Assembly (NCBI GenBank): GCA_913063495.1
Contig: CAJXXT010000028.1
Span: 1 to 38,393 of the forward strand
Length of the DNA stretch: 38,393 bases
Direction of reading: 5' to 3'
Source of the DNA: an uncultured Gammaproteobacteria bacterium
GTDB lineage: Bacteria; Pseudomonadota; Gammaproteobacteria; Pseudomonadales; Ketobacteraceae
Shown here: one piece after another, positions 1-6,354 of the stretch
Position numbering within the stretch: the first letter of the stretch is position 1
How the letters are laid out: every line of letters begins with the position of its first letter
Notes under the pieces: model-generated
Databases searched by the model: none
What the model was told of the DNA's origin: nothing
The model's input: the letters and a program-made list of their open reading frames with translations, nothing else
Program-made: the position numbers and the translations under genes

Positions 1-1363
1 CATAACAATGGATGACCCCTTGAACAATCATTGGATCCTCGATGGCCACGCCGCAAAGTACTATCCCTGCATCTTCAGAGGGGAAACCAAGCACCACCGC
101 TTTGTGATCAAAGATAGCAATAGAGATGGCGTCAGCAAGCGTTTCGGTGGTGCCCAGGAAAGAGCCTTCAACTTGAATGAGTGCGCGAGCTGTCTTATAT
201 AGCTCGGTAATGAGGCGTTTATTTTGATGATAGTAAACAACTCTGCGAAAAGAGGCTTTAGCTAACTGATCATCCACAGCTTCCACTAAATGTTCTCGAT
301 GTTTGTCCAGGAAGATGTCCACAAAATCCTTTTCCCGTGTTCCGTCTGACTTGATCGCTCTATATACCCATAATGAAGACGTGGCTTCTGCTGCCCGCTT
401 TTCTAGCTCCGCCGTATAGGCTGCGTTGTTTTTAAGAGGCTTGTATGCAATACGCTCTGAAGATTCGTGGTCGCTTTTCTCGTCATCGAATGTAATGGCT
501 TGCGATAGGCTGCAGTCAGAACGATCGTTCGTTCGTGGTTTGATGCTTTTGCTTAATCCAGCAATTGAAGACAGTGAGTTCTCAGACGTTAATAGGGTCG
601 ATAGTGAGGCCATTCGCGCAAAAAGCCAATGCAAGCTCATGATGATCATAGGGTCATCAAGCTCAATCGCGGTTTCGATAGTGTTGCCTTGGCTGTCCGG
701 GAAGCATATTAAGGCGCGGTTGTTGTCAGTGATAAGAACGCCAATCCCCAGATAACCACTAGTTGTGAGTGAAAGTTGGACTGTATCGGTATCACTAAAG
801 CGTAAGAGGAAGTCATTGCTGATATCGGTTATATCCGCTGCATTATCCAGAGACAGCGTAATGACGCGGCTAACCGATAACGTGGGCTTGTTTTTGTCTT
901 CAACACGCTTTTGAAGAGCGTCCATGATGGTCTTTTTGGTGCTGCCACCCTGATAGTGCCCTCGATATAGGTACACGTAATTCGTGGCGTTCTCAATCAG
1001 TGATTCCATGCTCGAGGTGATAGTTGAGAATCCATGCAGCCGTTTTAGGGTTGTTCCTGTGTTGTTGTCGCTTGTATACCAAGCGATAAATTCTTCTAAG
1101 TTCAGTTTCAGTTTGTCGTAATTATCTAAGGGTACACCGAGCTCCGATAACATTTTGGTCACGTCAGCCTTACGGTTTCTTTGAAAAAGCTTGTCATGGC
1201 CTCTAGCGGGATCCTCTGCTAGCTTGATTTTTTTATTTGCCCCTGACTGATCTATGCCAAGTAGTGCTTGAATCTTCGACGCGTTGCCTCTGATTGTGTG
1301 GTCTTTGCAGTTTTGAAATAAGTAATTGAATTGTTCCTTGGTAAGGTCTAAAGCACCAGCCAT
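1..1363 (-). CDS. Protein with two PLD-like (degenerate) modules and a helical, possibly DNA-binding N terminus; partial, C terminus beyond window
   Basis: An open frame runs leftward from ATG at 1361-1363 to the window edge with no stop (454 codons). I translated it by hand. Residues 1-115 are helical and charged, and the stretch around 28-50 (KIQALLGIDQSGANKK) could be a helix-turn-helix. Residues about 119-250 and 323-454 look like two copies of one module. Each begins with an ATxxxxxYR stretch, continues through hydrophobic strands, and ends with a D-x-x-x-A-[LV]-x-x-FP-x-[DE] strand and a DPMI helix (DPMI at 237-240 and 443-446). This end resembles the tail of phospholipase-D-like sensor domains in some transcription factors, but no HKD catalytic motif is seen. 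A Ser/Asp-rich linker (255-310) joins the modules. It is divergent from the 1623-3340 cluster. The fold assignment is inference and the function unknown. Confidence 0.75.
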   Translation of the reverse strand, partial: MAGALDLTKEQFNYLFQNCKDHTIRGNASKIQALLGIDQSGANKKIKLAEDPARGHDKLFQRNRKADVTKMLSELGVPLDNYDKLKLNLEEFIAWYTSDNNTGTTLKRLHGFSTITSSMESLIENATNYVYLYRGHYQGGSTKKTIMDALQKRVEDKNKPTLSVSRVITLSLDNAADITDISNDFLLRFSDTDTVQLSLTTSGYLGIGVLITDNNRALICFPDSQGNTIETAIELDDPMIIMSLHWLFARMASLSTLLTSENSLSSIAGLSKSIKPRTNDRSDCSLSQAITFDDEKSDHESSERIAYKPLKNNAAYTAELEKRAAEATSSLWVYRAIKSDGTREKDFVDIFLDKHREHLVEAVDDQLAKASFRRVVYYHQNKRLITELYKTARALIQVEGSFLGTTETLADAISIAIFDHKAVVLGFPSEDAGIVLCGVAIEDPMIVQGVIHCY

Positions 1364-1396
1364 GTTTCGTAGCCTTCTTCTTGTTTTAATTTGATG

Positions 1397-1506
1397 GGCA
1401 ATAAGAGGCAATAACAATCGCCCTATTCCTTAATGCCTCTTAATAGTATCTGATAATGCCTTATTGCAAGAGCGTATCGCAACCGTTGTTGCCTCATTTG
1501 GGCAAC
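1397..1506. promoter_or_regulatory. Operator-like repeat cluster in the divergent intergenic region
   Basis: The 259-bp gap between two divergent starts holds several related boxes. GGCAATAAGA at 1397-1406 is followed one helical turn later by GGCAATAACA at 1407-1416. TAAGAGGCA (1402-1410) has a perfect inverted copy TGCCTCTTA (1434-1442). A further inverted GCAATAAGGCATT box lies at 1455-1467. GTTGCC-N7-GGCAAC forms a 19-bp palindrome at 1488-1506. A weak sigma70-like pair for the rightward genes may be TTGTTG (1512-1517), 16 nt, TATGTT (1534-1539). The layout suggests cooperative binding by a regulator, possibly the leftward protein itself, which is inference. Confidence 0.55.
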
Positions 1507-1622
1507 TACTCTTGTTGCTGGAATCGAACAAAATATGTTCATATAAATGCATGGCAAAAAACACTTTGCCTGGTTAAAAAGAGAAAGCTTCGACTCTAAC
1601 TAAAGGTTGCAAGGAACAGTTA

Positions 1623-1961
1623 ATGAAAAAAATTATTTGGTTTATCACGATTATGTTTGCTATGAGCAGCGCTGCAGCCCTAGAGCCTCAGATGGTTGAA
1701 GCGGACAAGCTCTATGAGCCAGCCGTAACTATTAACTTGCGAGAAACGCCCCCTCAAGGTTTTTTAAAACGCCTAGGGGATCGCAAAGGTGAGGTGCAGC
1801 CTGGAGATAAGCTGGTTGTGCAAGATATCGAAGAGGTTAATGGCTTTTTGGGAAGGTACTACTGGTTCAAGGTTGGAACATCGAGCGATGCTGATAAGTC
1901 TCTTGGTTGGATTTATGGCGGAGAAAAAGAAAAAACTGGATTACTAGAGAGGGTTAAATGA
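1623..1961 (+). CDS. Small secreted protein with SH3-like fold
   Basis: 112 residues with a clear Sec signal peptide (MKK, hydrophobic stretch, cleavage probably after SSAAA near residue 19). The mature part contains an INLRETPP stretch, a central GDKLVV strand and a YYWFKVG...LGWIYGG end, the usual pattern of bacterial SH3 (SH3b) domains. Such domains generally bind peptidoglycan or other envelope ligands. The start is supported by AAGGA at 1611-1615, 7 nt upstream. Its stop overlaps the next start by 4 nt (ATGA), so the two are probably translationally coupled. It is the first gene of a rightward envelope cluster facing the leftward PLD-like gene. Its specific function is unknown. Confidence 0.75.
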   Translation: MKKIIWFITIMFAMSSAAALEPQMVEADKLYEPAVTINLRETPPQGFLKRLGDRKGEVQPGDKLVVQDIEEVNGFLGRYYWFKVGTSSDADKSLGWIYGGEKEKTGLLERVK

Positions 1962-2311
1962 TGGGCGAGTATATAGCGACGGTCGTTACCTTGTTCGCGA
2001 TTTACTTCATCCCCTATGCGTTCTACTACATAGGGATCATTATTAGGCATAAGGTATTTCCTCCTGAAGTTCCAACGGAACTGAAGCTTCAAATGTTAGT
2101 GGCGATTCCCTTATGTCTTATCGTGGTTACGCCGTTTTGTTCGATTGTGGCGCCGGTGGTCGAAGATGCAGAAAGCTTTTCAGGCTATCTAATTATGCTC
2201 GGCGTGGTTACAGAGCACGGCATGTTTATGAACGAAGCGTTAGCTTCTCGAATAAACCAGCGAAAAGATGGAGGGGGTGACGACCAAAATCCGAGCCCTG
2301 ACCTAACTTAA
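1958..2311 (+). CDS. Small inner-membrane protein of unknown function
   Basis: 117 residues with two or three predicted membrane segments (about 5-30, 45-65 and possibly 75-90) and a hydrophilic, Asp/Gly-rich tail ending QNPSPDLT. The start overlaps the previous stop by 4 nt. A second ATG directly follows in the same frame one codon later (1961) and could be used instead. No family is recognised. Position and coupling suggest it works with the SH3-like protein upstream and the lipoprotein downstream, all three being envelope proteins. That link is inference from arrangement only. Confidence 0.7.
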   Translation: MMGEYIATVVTLFAIYFIPYAFYYIGIIIRHKVFPPEVPTELKLQMLVAIPLCLIVVTPFCSIVAPVVEDAESFSGYLIMLGVVTEHGMFMNEALASRINQRKDGGGDDQNPSPDLT

Positions 2312-2336
2312 TTAAATCATTGGTAATTAACTTATA

Positions 2337-2345
2337 GGGGGGGGG
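2337..2345 (+). repeat. G9 homopolymer tract upstream of lipoprotein gene
   Basis: Nine consecutive G lie 33 bp before the lipoprotein start at 2379, just after a TATA-like stretch (CTTATAG). The last G residues can pair with GCCCTCC (2351-2357) around a GGTT loop, giving a short GC hairpin in the leader. Tracts of this length are prone to slippage, so copy-number change could alter promoter or leader spacing. Whether this happens here is not shown. Confidence 0.6.
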
Positions 2346-2378
2346 CGGTTGCCCTCCTGATAAACCTGGGAGAAGAAT

Positions 2379-3005
2379 ATGAACAAACGCAAGTCTGGTC
2401 GACTGTTGGTGTTAGGCGTTGTAGCGGGTTTATCCGCCTGCGACACCCTTAAGCTAATAGAGCCATACGACCCTGTTATTGATAAAGGCCTTATGGAATT
2501 TAAGGAAACGTTTAGTGGTTTCGTGAATACCATGGGCGAGGTAGGTGGTACTGATGCTGGTAAGTACACTGCAAATATCGCTAAGTACAATGAGCTCGAT
2601 GCCAAAATCGAAACGTTGATGGAGCGCGCTGAACTTTCTGGTGCTGCTCTTGGGTGTAAGCTGCCCGAAAAAATGGTGTCTGGTTTTCAGCGTTTACTCG
2701 CAAAATCAAATGATAACGAGGTTGATGTGCCTGTGCCAGCCATTGTCGACAAAGGCAATTCATTTGGATGCACCTATCAAATGCTTGGTTACGTGAAAAA
2801 GCAAATGCCTTTTGTTAGAGAAATTCACAAGGAGGCTGATAAGTGCGACGTTGTAGACCCAAAAGAAAACGAACCTAAAATCGTGTCGTGTTTGAGGTCT
2901 GCTTCGGTTAAAGACATTAAAGCGATAGTAAAACAGACAGTAGATGCAGCATGGTATGTAGAGACTGCAAAAAAGACCCTTGAGGAGAATGATTCATGGC
3001 TATAA
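2379..3005 (+). CDS. Predicted inner-membrane lipoprotein of unknown function
   Basis: 208 residues. A positively charged start (MNKRKSGR), a hydrophobic core and the lipobox LSAC with Cys21 mark a signal-peptidase-II substrate. Residue +2 after the cysteine is Asp, which in E. coli is the signal that keeps lipoproteins in the inner membrane. The mature part is alpha-helical and charged, with cysteines near 93, 131, 154 and 168 that could form disulfides. GGGAG at 2368-2372 supports the start. The last 10 nt overlap the next gene, so the two are likely co-translated. No known family is recognised. Confidence 0.75.
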   Translation: MNKRKSGRLLVLGVVAGLSACDTLKLIEPYDPVIDKGLMEFKETFSGFVNTMGEVGGTDAGKYTANIAKYNELDAKIETLMERAELSGAALGCKLPEKMVSGFQRLLAKSNDNEVDVPVPAIVDKGNSFGCTYQMLGYVKKQMPFVREIHKEADKCDVVDPKENEPKIVSCLRSASVKDIKAIVKQTVDAAWYVETAKKTLEENDSWL

Positions 3006-3340
3006 GTAAAAATGAAATCGTTGCAGAGTTGATATCTGAAGGCAAAAAAGTATTTGGAAATCAATGGGACCAAATTGAAACTTACGTGAAAGTTGAGTTC
3101 AAGAAAATTGGCGACCAGATTAAGGATATCCTTAAGAACGTGGCTGAATACAAGAAAGATAAGTCTAAAGGGTATTCAAAGGAAACAGGGAAGATCTTGC
3201 TAAAAATGCAAAGAACCTCAACCGAAGCTGTGCTAGTATCGGCAACAATACTAACGCTTGTGGCTGTGCAAGCTGCCTTAGATGCGGTATTTAAAGCGCT
3301 TAAAAAAGCGTTCGCCACAGCTTTGACCGGATTGCTATAA
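2996..3340 (+). CDS. Small protein with charged N-terminal half and hydrophobic/amphipathic C-terminal half
   Basis: 114 residues, start overlapping the lipoprotein stop by 10 nt. Residues 1-75 are Lys/Glu-rich helix. Residues 76-114 form a hydrophobic segment (VLVSATILTLVAVQAALDAV) followed by an amphipathic Lys-containing helix. There is no signal peptide, so the C-terminal part could insert into the inner membrane. This shape occurs in small pore-forming or membrane-anchored effectors and also in benign anchors, so no function is assigned. It is the last gene of the cluster begun at 1623. The neighbouring lipoprotein, predicted to stay in the inner membrane, is a natural candidate partner, by inference. 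Confidence 0.65.
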   Translation: MAISKNEIVAELISEGKKVFGNQWDQIETYVKVEFKKIGDQIKDILKNVAEYKKDKSKGYSKETGKILLKMQRTSTEAVLVSATILTLVAVQAALDAVFKALKKAFATALTGLL

Positions 3341-3379
3341 TATTCTCAAATTCCCAGGGGTTGATGGCTATGGCGCCAT

Positions 3380-3748
3380 TTGCCCTTCGGGTGTCTTTTG
3401 ATAGTACTAGCAAGGCTCTCCACCAAAGCCATCGGTAGAAATGGTAAGCCAGGTTTAATCAATATCGACAAAAGTGGTGCTAATAAAGCCGGTATTAATC
3501 AGTTCAACAATGAGAATAATTGTCGAGTGAAAATCCGCCAATGTAAGTATCTCAACAACATCGTTGAACAAGATCATCAGCGAGTCAAACGCATCACACG
3601 ATCGATGTTAGGCTTCAAAAGTTTCCATTCAGCACAAAGTACACTGGCCGGTATTGAGCTTGTCGCGATGCTCAAGAAAGGGCAAATGAAGAAAAATATG
3701 ATCGGTGCTCTATCGCCCACAGAACAGTTTTACGCTTTAGCTGCGTAA
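3380..3748 (+). pseudogene. C-terminal remnant of an IS6-family transposase
   Basis: The frame from about 3410 encodes the last third of an IS6-type DDE transposase: GKPGLINIDKSGANKAGIN (carrying the second catalytic Asp), KYLNNIVEQDHQ (carrying the catalytic Glu), MLGFKSF, LAGIEL and a terminal EQFYALAA. The N-terminal DNA-binding region and first catalytic Asp are missing. The apparent start at 3380 (TTG) is unrelated sequence, so the gene is truncated and cannot be active alone. Full-length relatives are about 230-240 residues, whereas about 113 remain here. It marks the end of the accessory envelope cluster. Confidence 0.85.
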
Positions 3749-3978
3749 ATCAAAAACCGCCTTGCTGCTTTTTACGGCAATCGAATTGTTTGCGACGTAA
3801 CCGTTTCGGTGTGTGGCGTCCTTTGAAGGTGATCATGGGTTGCTCAGTTTGATGGGATTGTGACCTATTATTCTATCATGCGAGGAAATGACTTTGCTGG
3901 ATGCGACACAACCTTTGGCGGCATAGTCACGCCCAGGAATTCTGCAGTTTTCTCCTGGGGAAAATTTGCAACAGAACC
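3404..3978 (+). mobile_element. IS6-family insertion sequence remnant with right-end inverted repeat
   Basis: The transposase remnant is followed by TTTGCAACAGAACC at 3965-3978, the reverse complement of the GGTTCTGTTGCAAA terminus typical of IS6-family elements, so the right end is preserved. The left end and the first two-thirds of the transposase are absent. The 216-bp stretch between the transposase stop and the terminal repeat is longer than usual for the family and may include foreign DNA. I see no gene in that stretch. Confidence 0.7.
3500..3520 (+). repeat. 21-bp exact direct repeat, copy 1 (inside IS remnant)
   Basis: This stretch, encoding QFNNENN in the transposase frame, is identical over 21 bp to 5770-5790. 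Flanking bases differ on both sides. Such a match is not expected by chance in 38 kb. Confidence 0.9.
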
Positions 3979-4060
3979 GTTAGACCCATATTTGTGGTAA
4001 GACCCCTATAGTTTTAGACCAAAGGGGCCGTGTAATGATTTAGCTTATAACTGCGCTGGC

Positions 4061-5392
4061 TTACTCTGCCCCGTTAGTTCGTCGAAGTATCGCAGGGTCT
4101 TCTAATGTAGGGTTTCCATCACCAGGGCCACCCGAAATGTTCACTAAAATATCACCCAAATCATTTAGGTCAATGGCCTCTTTAACATTTACATCGGAGA
4201 TTTGATTCAATAGATACGATGTTCCCGTGTCTATATTACCTATAGCAACTTCGCCTGAATTTATGTCATATCCAAGCACATCATTTTGGTTGTTGATTTT
4301 GAAACAAGTGTGCATTTCAGGTAGCGCCTCCGCTTTCACAGACGTGTCTGTATCAAATACCTCACAAGAGTTACCCACAACAAGACCATTATCATTAATA
4401 TCCCTACCGTAGAATGATGGAACCGTCTGAGTAACCACTCCATCTCTAATAATAAAGGTTGTGCTCGTACTAGCTGTTACCGCGATATTTGAATTGTTTA
4501 TGCTGAGTGGGAAGTTTGAAGAAAAATTATGGCCCGTTACAGAGTATGTTTTTTCTAAAATTTCAGTATAGGTGTCTGTAGACTTATCGTACCAGAATAG
4601 CCATTGTCGGCTACCGCTCGTCTCATTGCCATCCCATACATTATATATTGCATTTTCAGTATCGTTGATATCAAGAGAAGTCATCTCTCTGTTGGGTAGT
4701 GCTCCAACTGAGCTTGAGCCTGCCCACTCTAGTGGTATTAGCCTGCTTTCTAACAAATCATTTGCGTTTGATGGAGTCGTCCACTTTCTTAGCATTGATA
4801 CTCGAGGGTCAAACATAAGCCCATGTGTTAAAATGGCGCTGTTATTATTAATGCCCCCTACTTTTTCATCAAAAACCGCCTCCCCTAATCCAAGGGCTGT
4901 ACAATTTTGTGCGTCTGCCCAATAAAATATATTTGTATCAAACACAGTAGAGTTTCGCGAGCTGTCACCTGCTACTTCGCTTTTATTATTCAGATGTTTT
5001 ACCTCAACATATAATGGCGTGGTGTTTGGCGCACAGTTTTCAGAGCCTGGAAGAGTCAACATTTCGGCTACATATTCAGGAATATCATTCTGAAAAACGG
5101 CTTTTACTGATTTATTACCTGAGGTTCTACTTATTGTCACGCTACAAGTATCTGTGCCGGTACAGCCATTTTCCCAGCCAGTAAAACGATATCCATCATC
5201 AGGGACCGCTGTGAGCATCTCCGTTGTTGAGTCGTTGTAACTTGCGGAACAAAGTGAACCGCAAAGGATGGTGCCTGAAGCCGACGTTACTGTGCCGCCA
5301 CCTTCATTAATAACAGTGAGTTTGCAGGCACTTAATATCAGGGGTGCCAAAATTAATAAGGCGTATTTTGCGGTGTTATTTATTATTTCCAT
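4061..5392 (-). CDS. Lipoprotein with an InlB-type repeat domain and a propeller-like C-terminal region
   Basis: 443 residues. A signal peptide with lipobox LSAC (Cys23) is followed by Lys at +2, which would permit export to the outer membrane. Residues about 24-105 form a divergent InlB B-repeat/bacterial repeat domain (INEGGGTVTS, DDGYRFTGWENGC, SVKAVF) with paired cysteines. The rest carries recurring DxNDxGxVxG-like strands (DINDNGLVVG, INNQNDVLG, DLNDLGDI), as in HAF-type extracellular repeat proteins, and is probably a beta-propeller. The role is likely surface exposure or adhesion, but the ligand is unknown. It is isolated between two decayed genes and is AT-rich compared with the core genes to its right, consistent with transfer. 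Confidence 0.8.
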   Translation of the reverse strand: MEIINNTAKYALLILAPLILSACKLTVINEGGGTVTSASGTILCGSLCSASYNDSTTEMLTAVPDDGYRFTGWENGCTGTDTCSVTISRTSGNKSVKAVFQNDIPEYVAEMLTLPGSENCAPNTTPLYVEVKHLNNKSEVAGDSSRNSTVFDTNIFYWADAQNCTALGLGEAVFDEKVGGINNNSAILTHGLMFDPRVSMLRKWTTPSNANDLLESRLIPLEWAGSSSVGALPNREMTSLDINDTENAIYNVWDGNETSGSRQWLFWYDKSTDTYTEILEKTYSVTGHNFSSNFPLSINNSNIAVTASTSTTFIIRDGVVTQTVPSFYGRDINDNGLVVGNSCEVFDTDTSVKAEALPEMHTCFKINNQNDVLGYDINSGEVAIGNIDTGTSYLLNQISDVNVKEAIDLNDLGDILVNISGGPGDGNPTLEDPAILRRTNGAE

Positions 5393-5851
5393 ATGTATTT
5401 ATCTCATCCTTTATTTGTGGATTAGCTTGAAAAGCTCTAGCTTCATATAAAGTCCATTTTTATAAATTGATTGCTGAGTTACTTTCTAATGCGACAGCTA
5501 TTCGTATCATTACAGTAAGCGCAGTTACTGAAACTTCAGATTTAAATCAATTTGGTAAATTAGACTCGATATTGGGTTGCCTTTTACTAAGCAATTTTTT
5601 GCCGTAGCGAAAGTATTTCTTCAGGAATGAGATATCGATAAGGGGAATAAAGGCAGACATTATAAACAACTCATCCATGAAAAGTTTTGTATATTCTAAA
5701 CAACATACCTTCATATTAGATTCATAGCAATCTATACAGGGCGTATAGTGGGAATGGGCACACAACCCCCAGTTCAACAATGAGAATAATGGGTTCAACT
5801 ACAAAACCGTTGATGGTTGTTCGGTTTAATCGAAAATTCGGGATAGAATAA
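5393..5851. other. AT-rich intergenic region without a convincing gene
   Basis: This gap upstream of the lipoprotein probably holds its leftward promoter near 5400-5450. It also carries the second copy of the 21-bp IS-derived repeat at 5770-5790. A short leftward frame (5547-5798) overlaps the repeat and resembles nothing known. I see no RNA gene. Confidence 0.5.
5770..5790 (+). repeat. 21-bp exact direct repeat, copy 2 (upstream of EAL remnant)
   Basis: Identical to 3500-3520 within the IS6 transposase remnant, 2270 bp away and in the same orientation. It lies about 60 bp before homology to an EAL domain resumes, which suggests a recombination or insertion scar. Confidence 0.85.
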
Positions 5852-6343
5852 GGAGATAAATTCAGCCCACACCAATTCAGAAAAATGAATTTTATAAATA
5901 TCATAAGAAACATTAAAGAAGATTATGGCCTTAAAAAACATTTTTTAACCTTGGAACTTACTGAAGGTATTGCTATTGATAACCTTGACGAAGCGGTAAG
6001 GAAGTTCCACGAACTGAGAGATCTAGGCATTCGCTTATCCTTAGATGATTTCGGTACGGGTTATTCATCCTTGAGCCATTTAAAACGCCTGCCAATTGAT
6101 GAATTAAAAATTGACAAATCCTTTGTTTTTGATATCGAAGATGACCCTCAGAATGCGCTATTAATTAAGGCCATCATTAAAATTGCGCATCAGTTTGATC
6201 TTGAGGTTGTCGCTGAGGGAGTAGAAAGCAAAGAGCAGCTAGAATTTCTAAAAGTTGAACACTGCAACATATACCAAGGTTATTATTACAGCAAACCGAT
6301 ACCCCTGGATCAGCTCAAAAAACTGATCCAGGGCGCTAATTAA
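5852..6343 (+). pseudogene. 5'-truncated EAL-domain (c-di-GMP phosphodiesterase) remnant
   Basis: Homology starts at about 5855 (FSPHQFRK, before the first ATG at 5885) and runs through ELTEG, DDFGTGYSSLSHL, LPIDELKIDKSFV, AEGVES and YYYSKP to a normal C terminus. These are the second half of an EAL domain, with metal-binding Glu (ELTEG), the DDFGTG loop and the EGVE segment. The EAL signature itself and everything before it are missing, and an in-frame TAA stands at 5849. A complete EAL domain is about 240 residues, whereas about 163 remain. Activity is very unlikely. The parent gene was probably a GGDEF-EAL protein cut by a rearrangement near the IS-derived repeat. Confidence 0.85.
6303..6333. 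terminator. Perfect 11-bp hairpin overlapping the end of the EAL remnant
   Basis: CCCTGGATCAG (6303-6313), a 9-nt loop and CTGATCCAGGG (6323-6333) form a perfect stem inside the last codons of the EAL frame, 22 nt from the convergent ferritin-like gene's stop at 6355. No T-run follows on either strand, so a Rho-independent role is uncertain. It may separate convergent transcripts. Confidence 0.5.
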
Positions 6344-6354
6344 AGAACATAATA

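Noticed and set aside
426..755. Rightward frame of 109 codons
   Set aside because: It lies opposite the continuous 454-codon leftward frame and has no ribosome site or recognisable sequence.
2327..2605. Leftward 92-codon frame over the lipoprotein
   Set aside because: It is antisense to a gene with lipobox and ribosome site.
5547..5798. Leftward frame of 83 codons with hydrophobic C-terminal part
   Set aside because: It crosses the IS-derived 21-bp repeat, has no ribosome site and resembles nothing; I treat it as chance.
5818..5848. GLIENSG-like stretch in another frame before the EAL remnant
   Set aside because: It resembles the start of an EAL domain but is short, in a different frame and stops at once; it may be coincidence.
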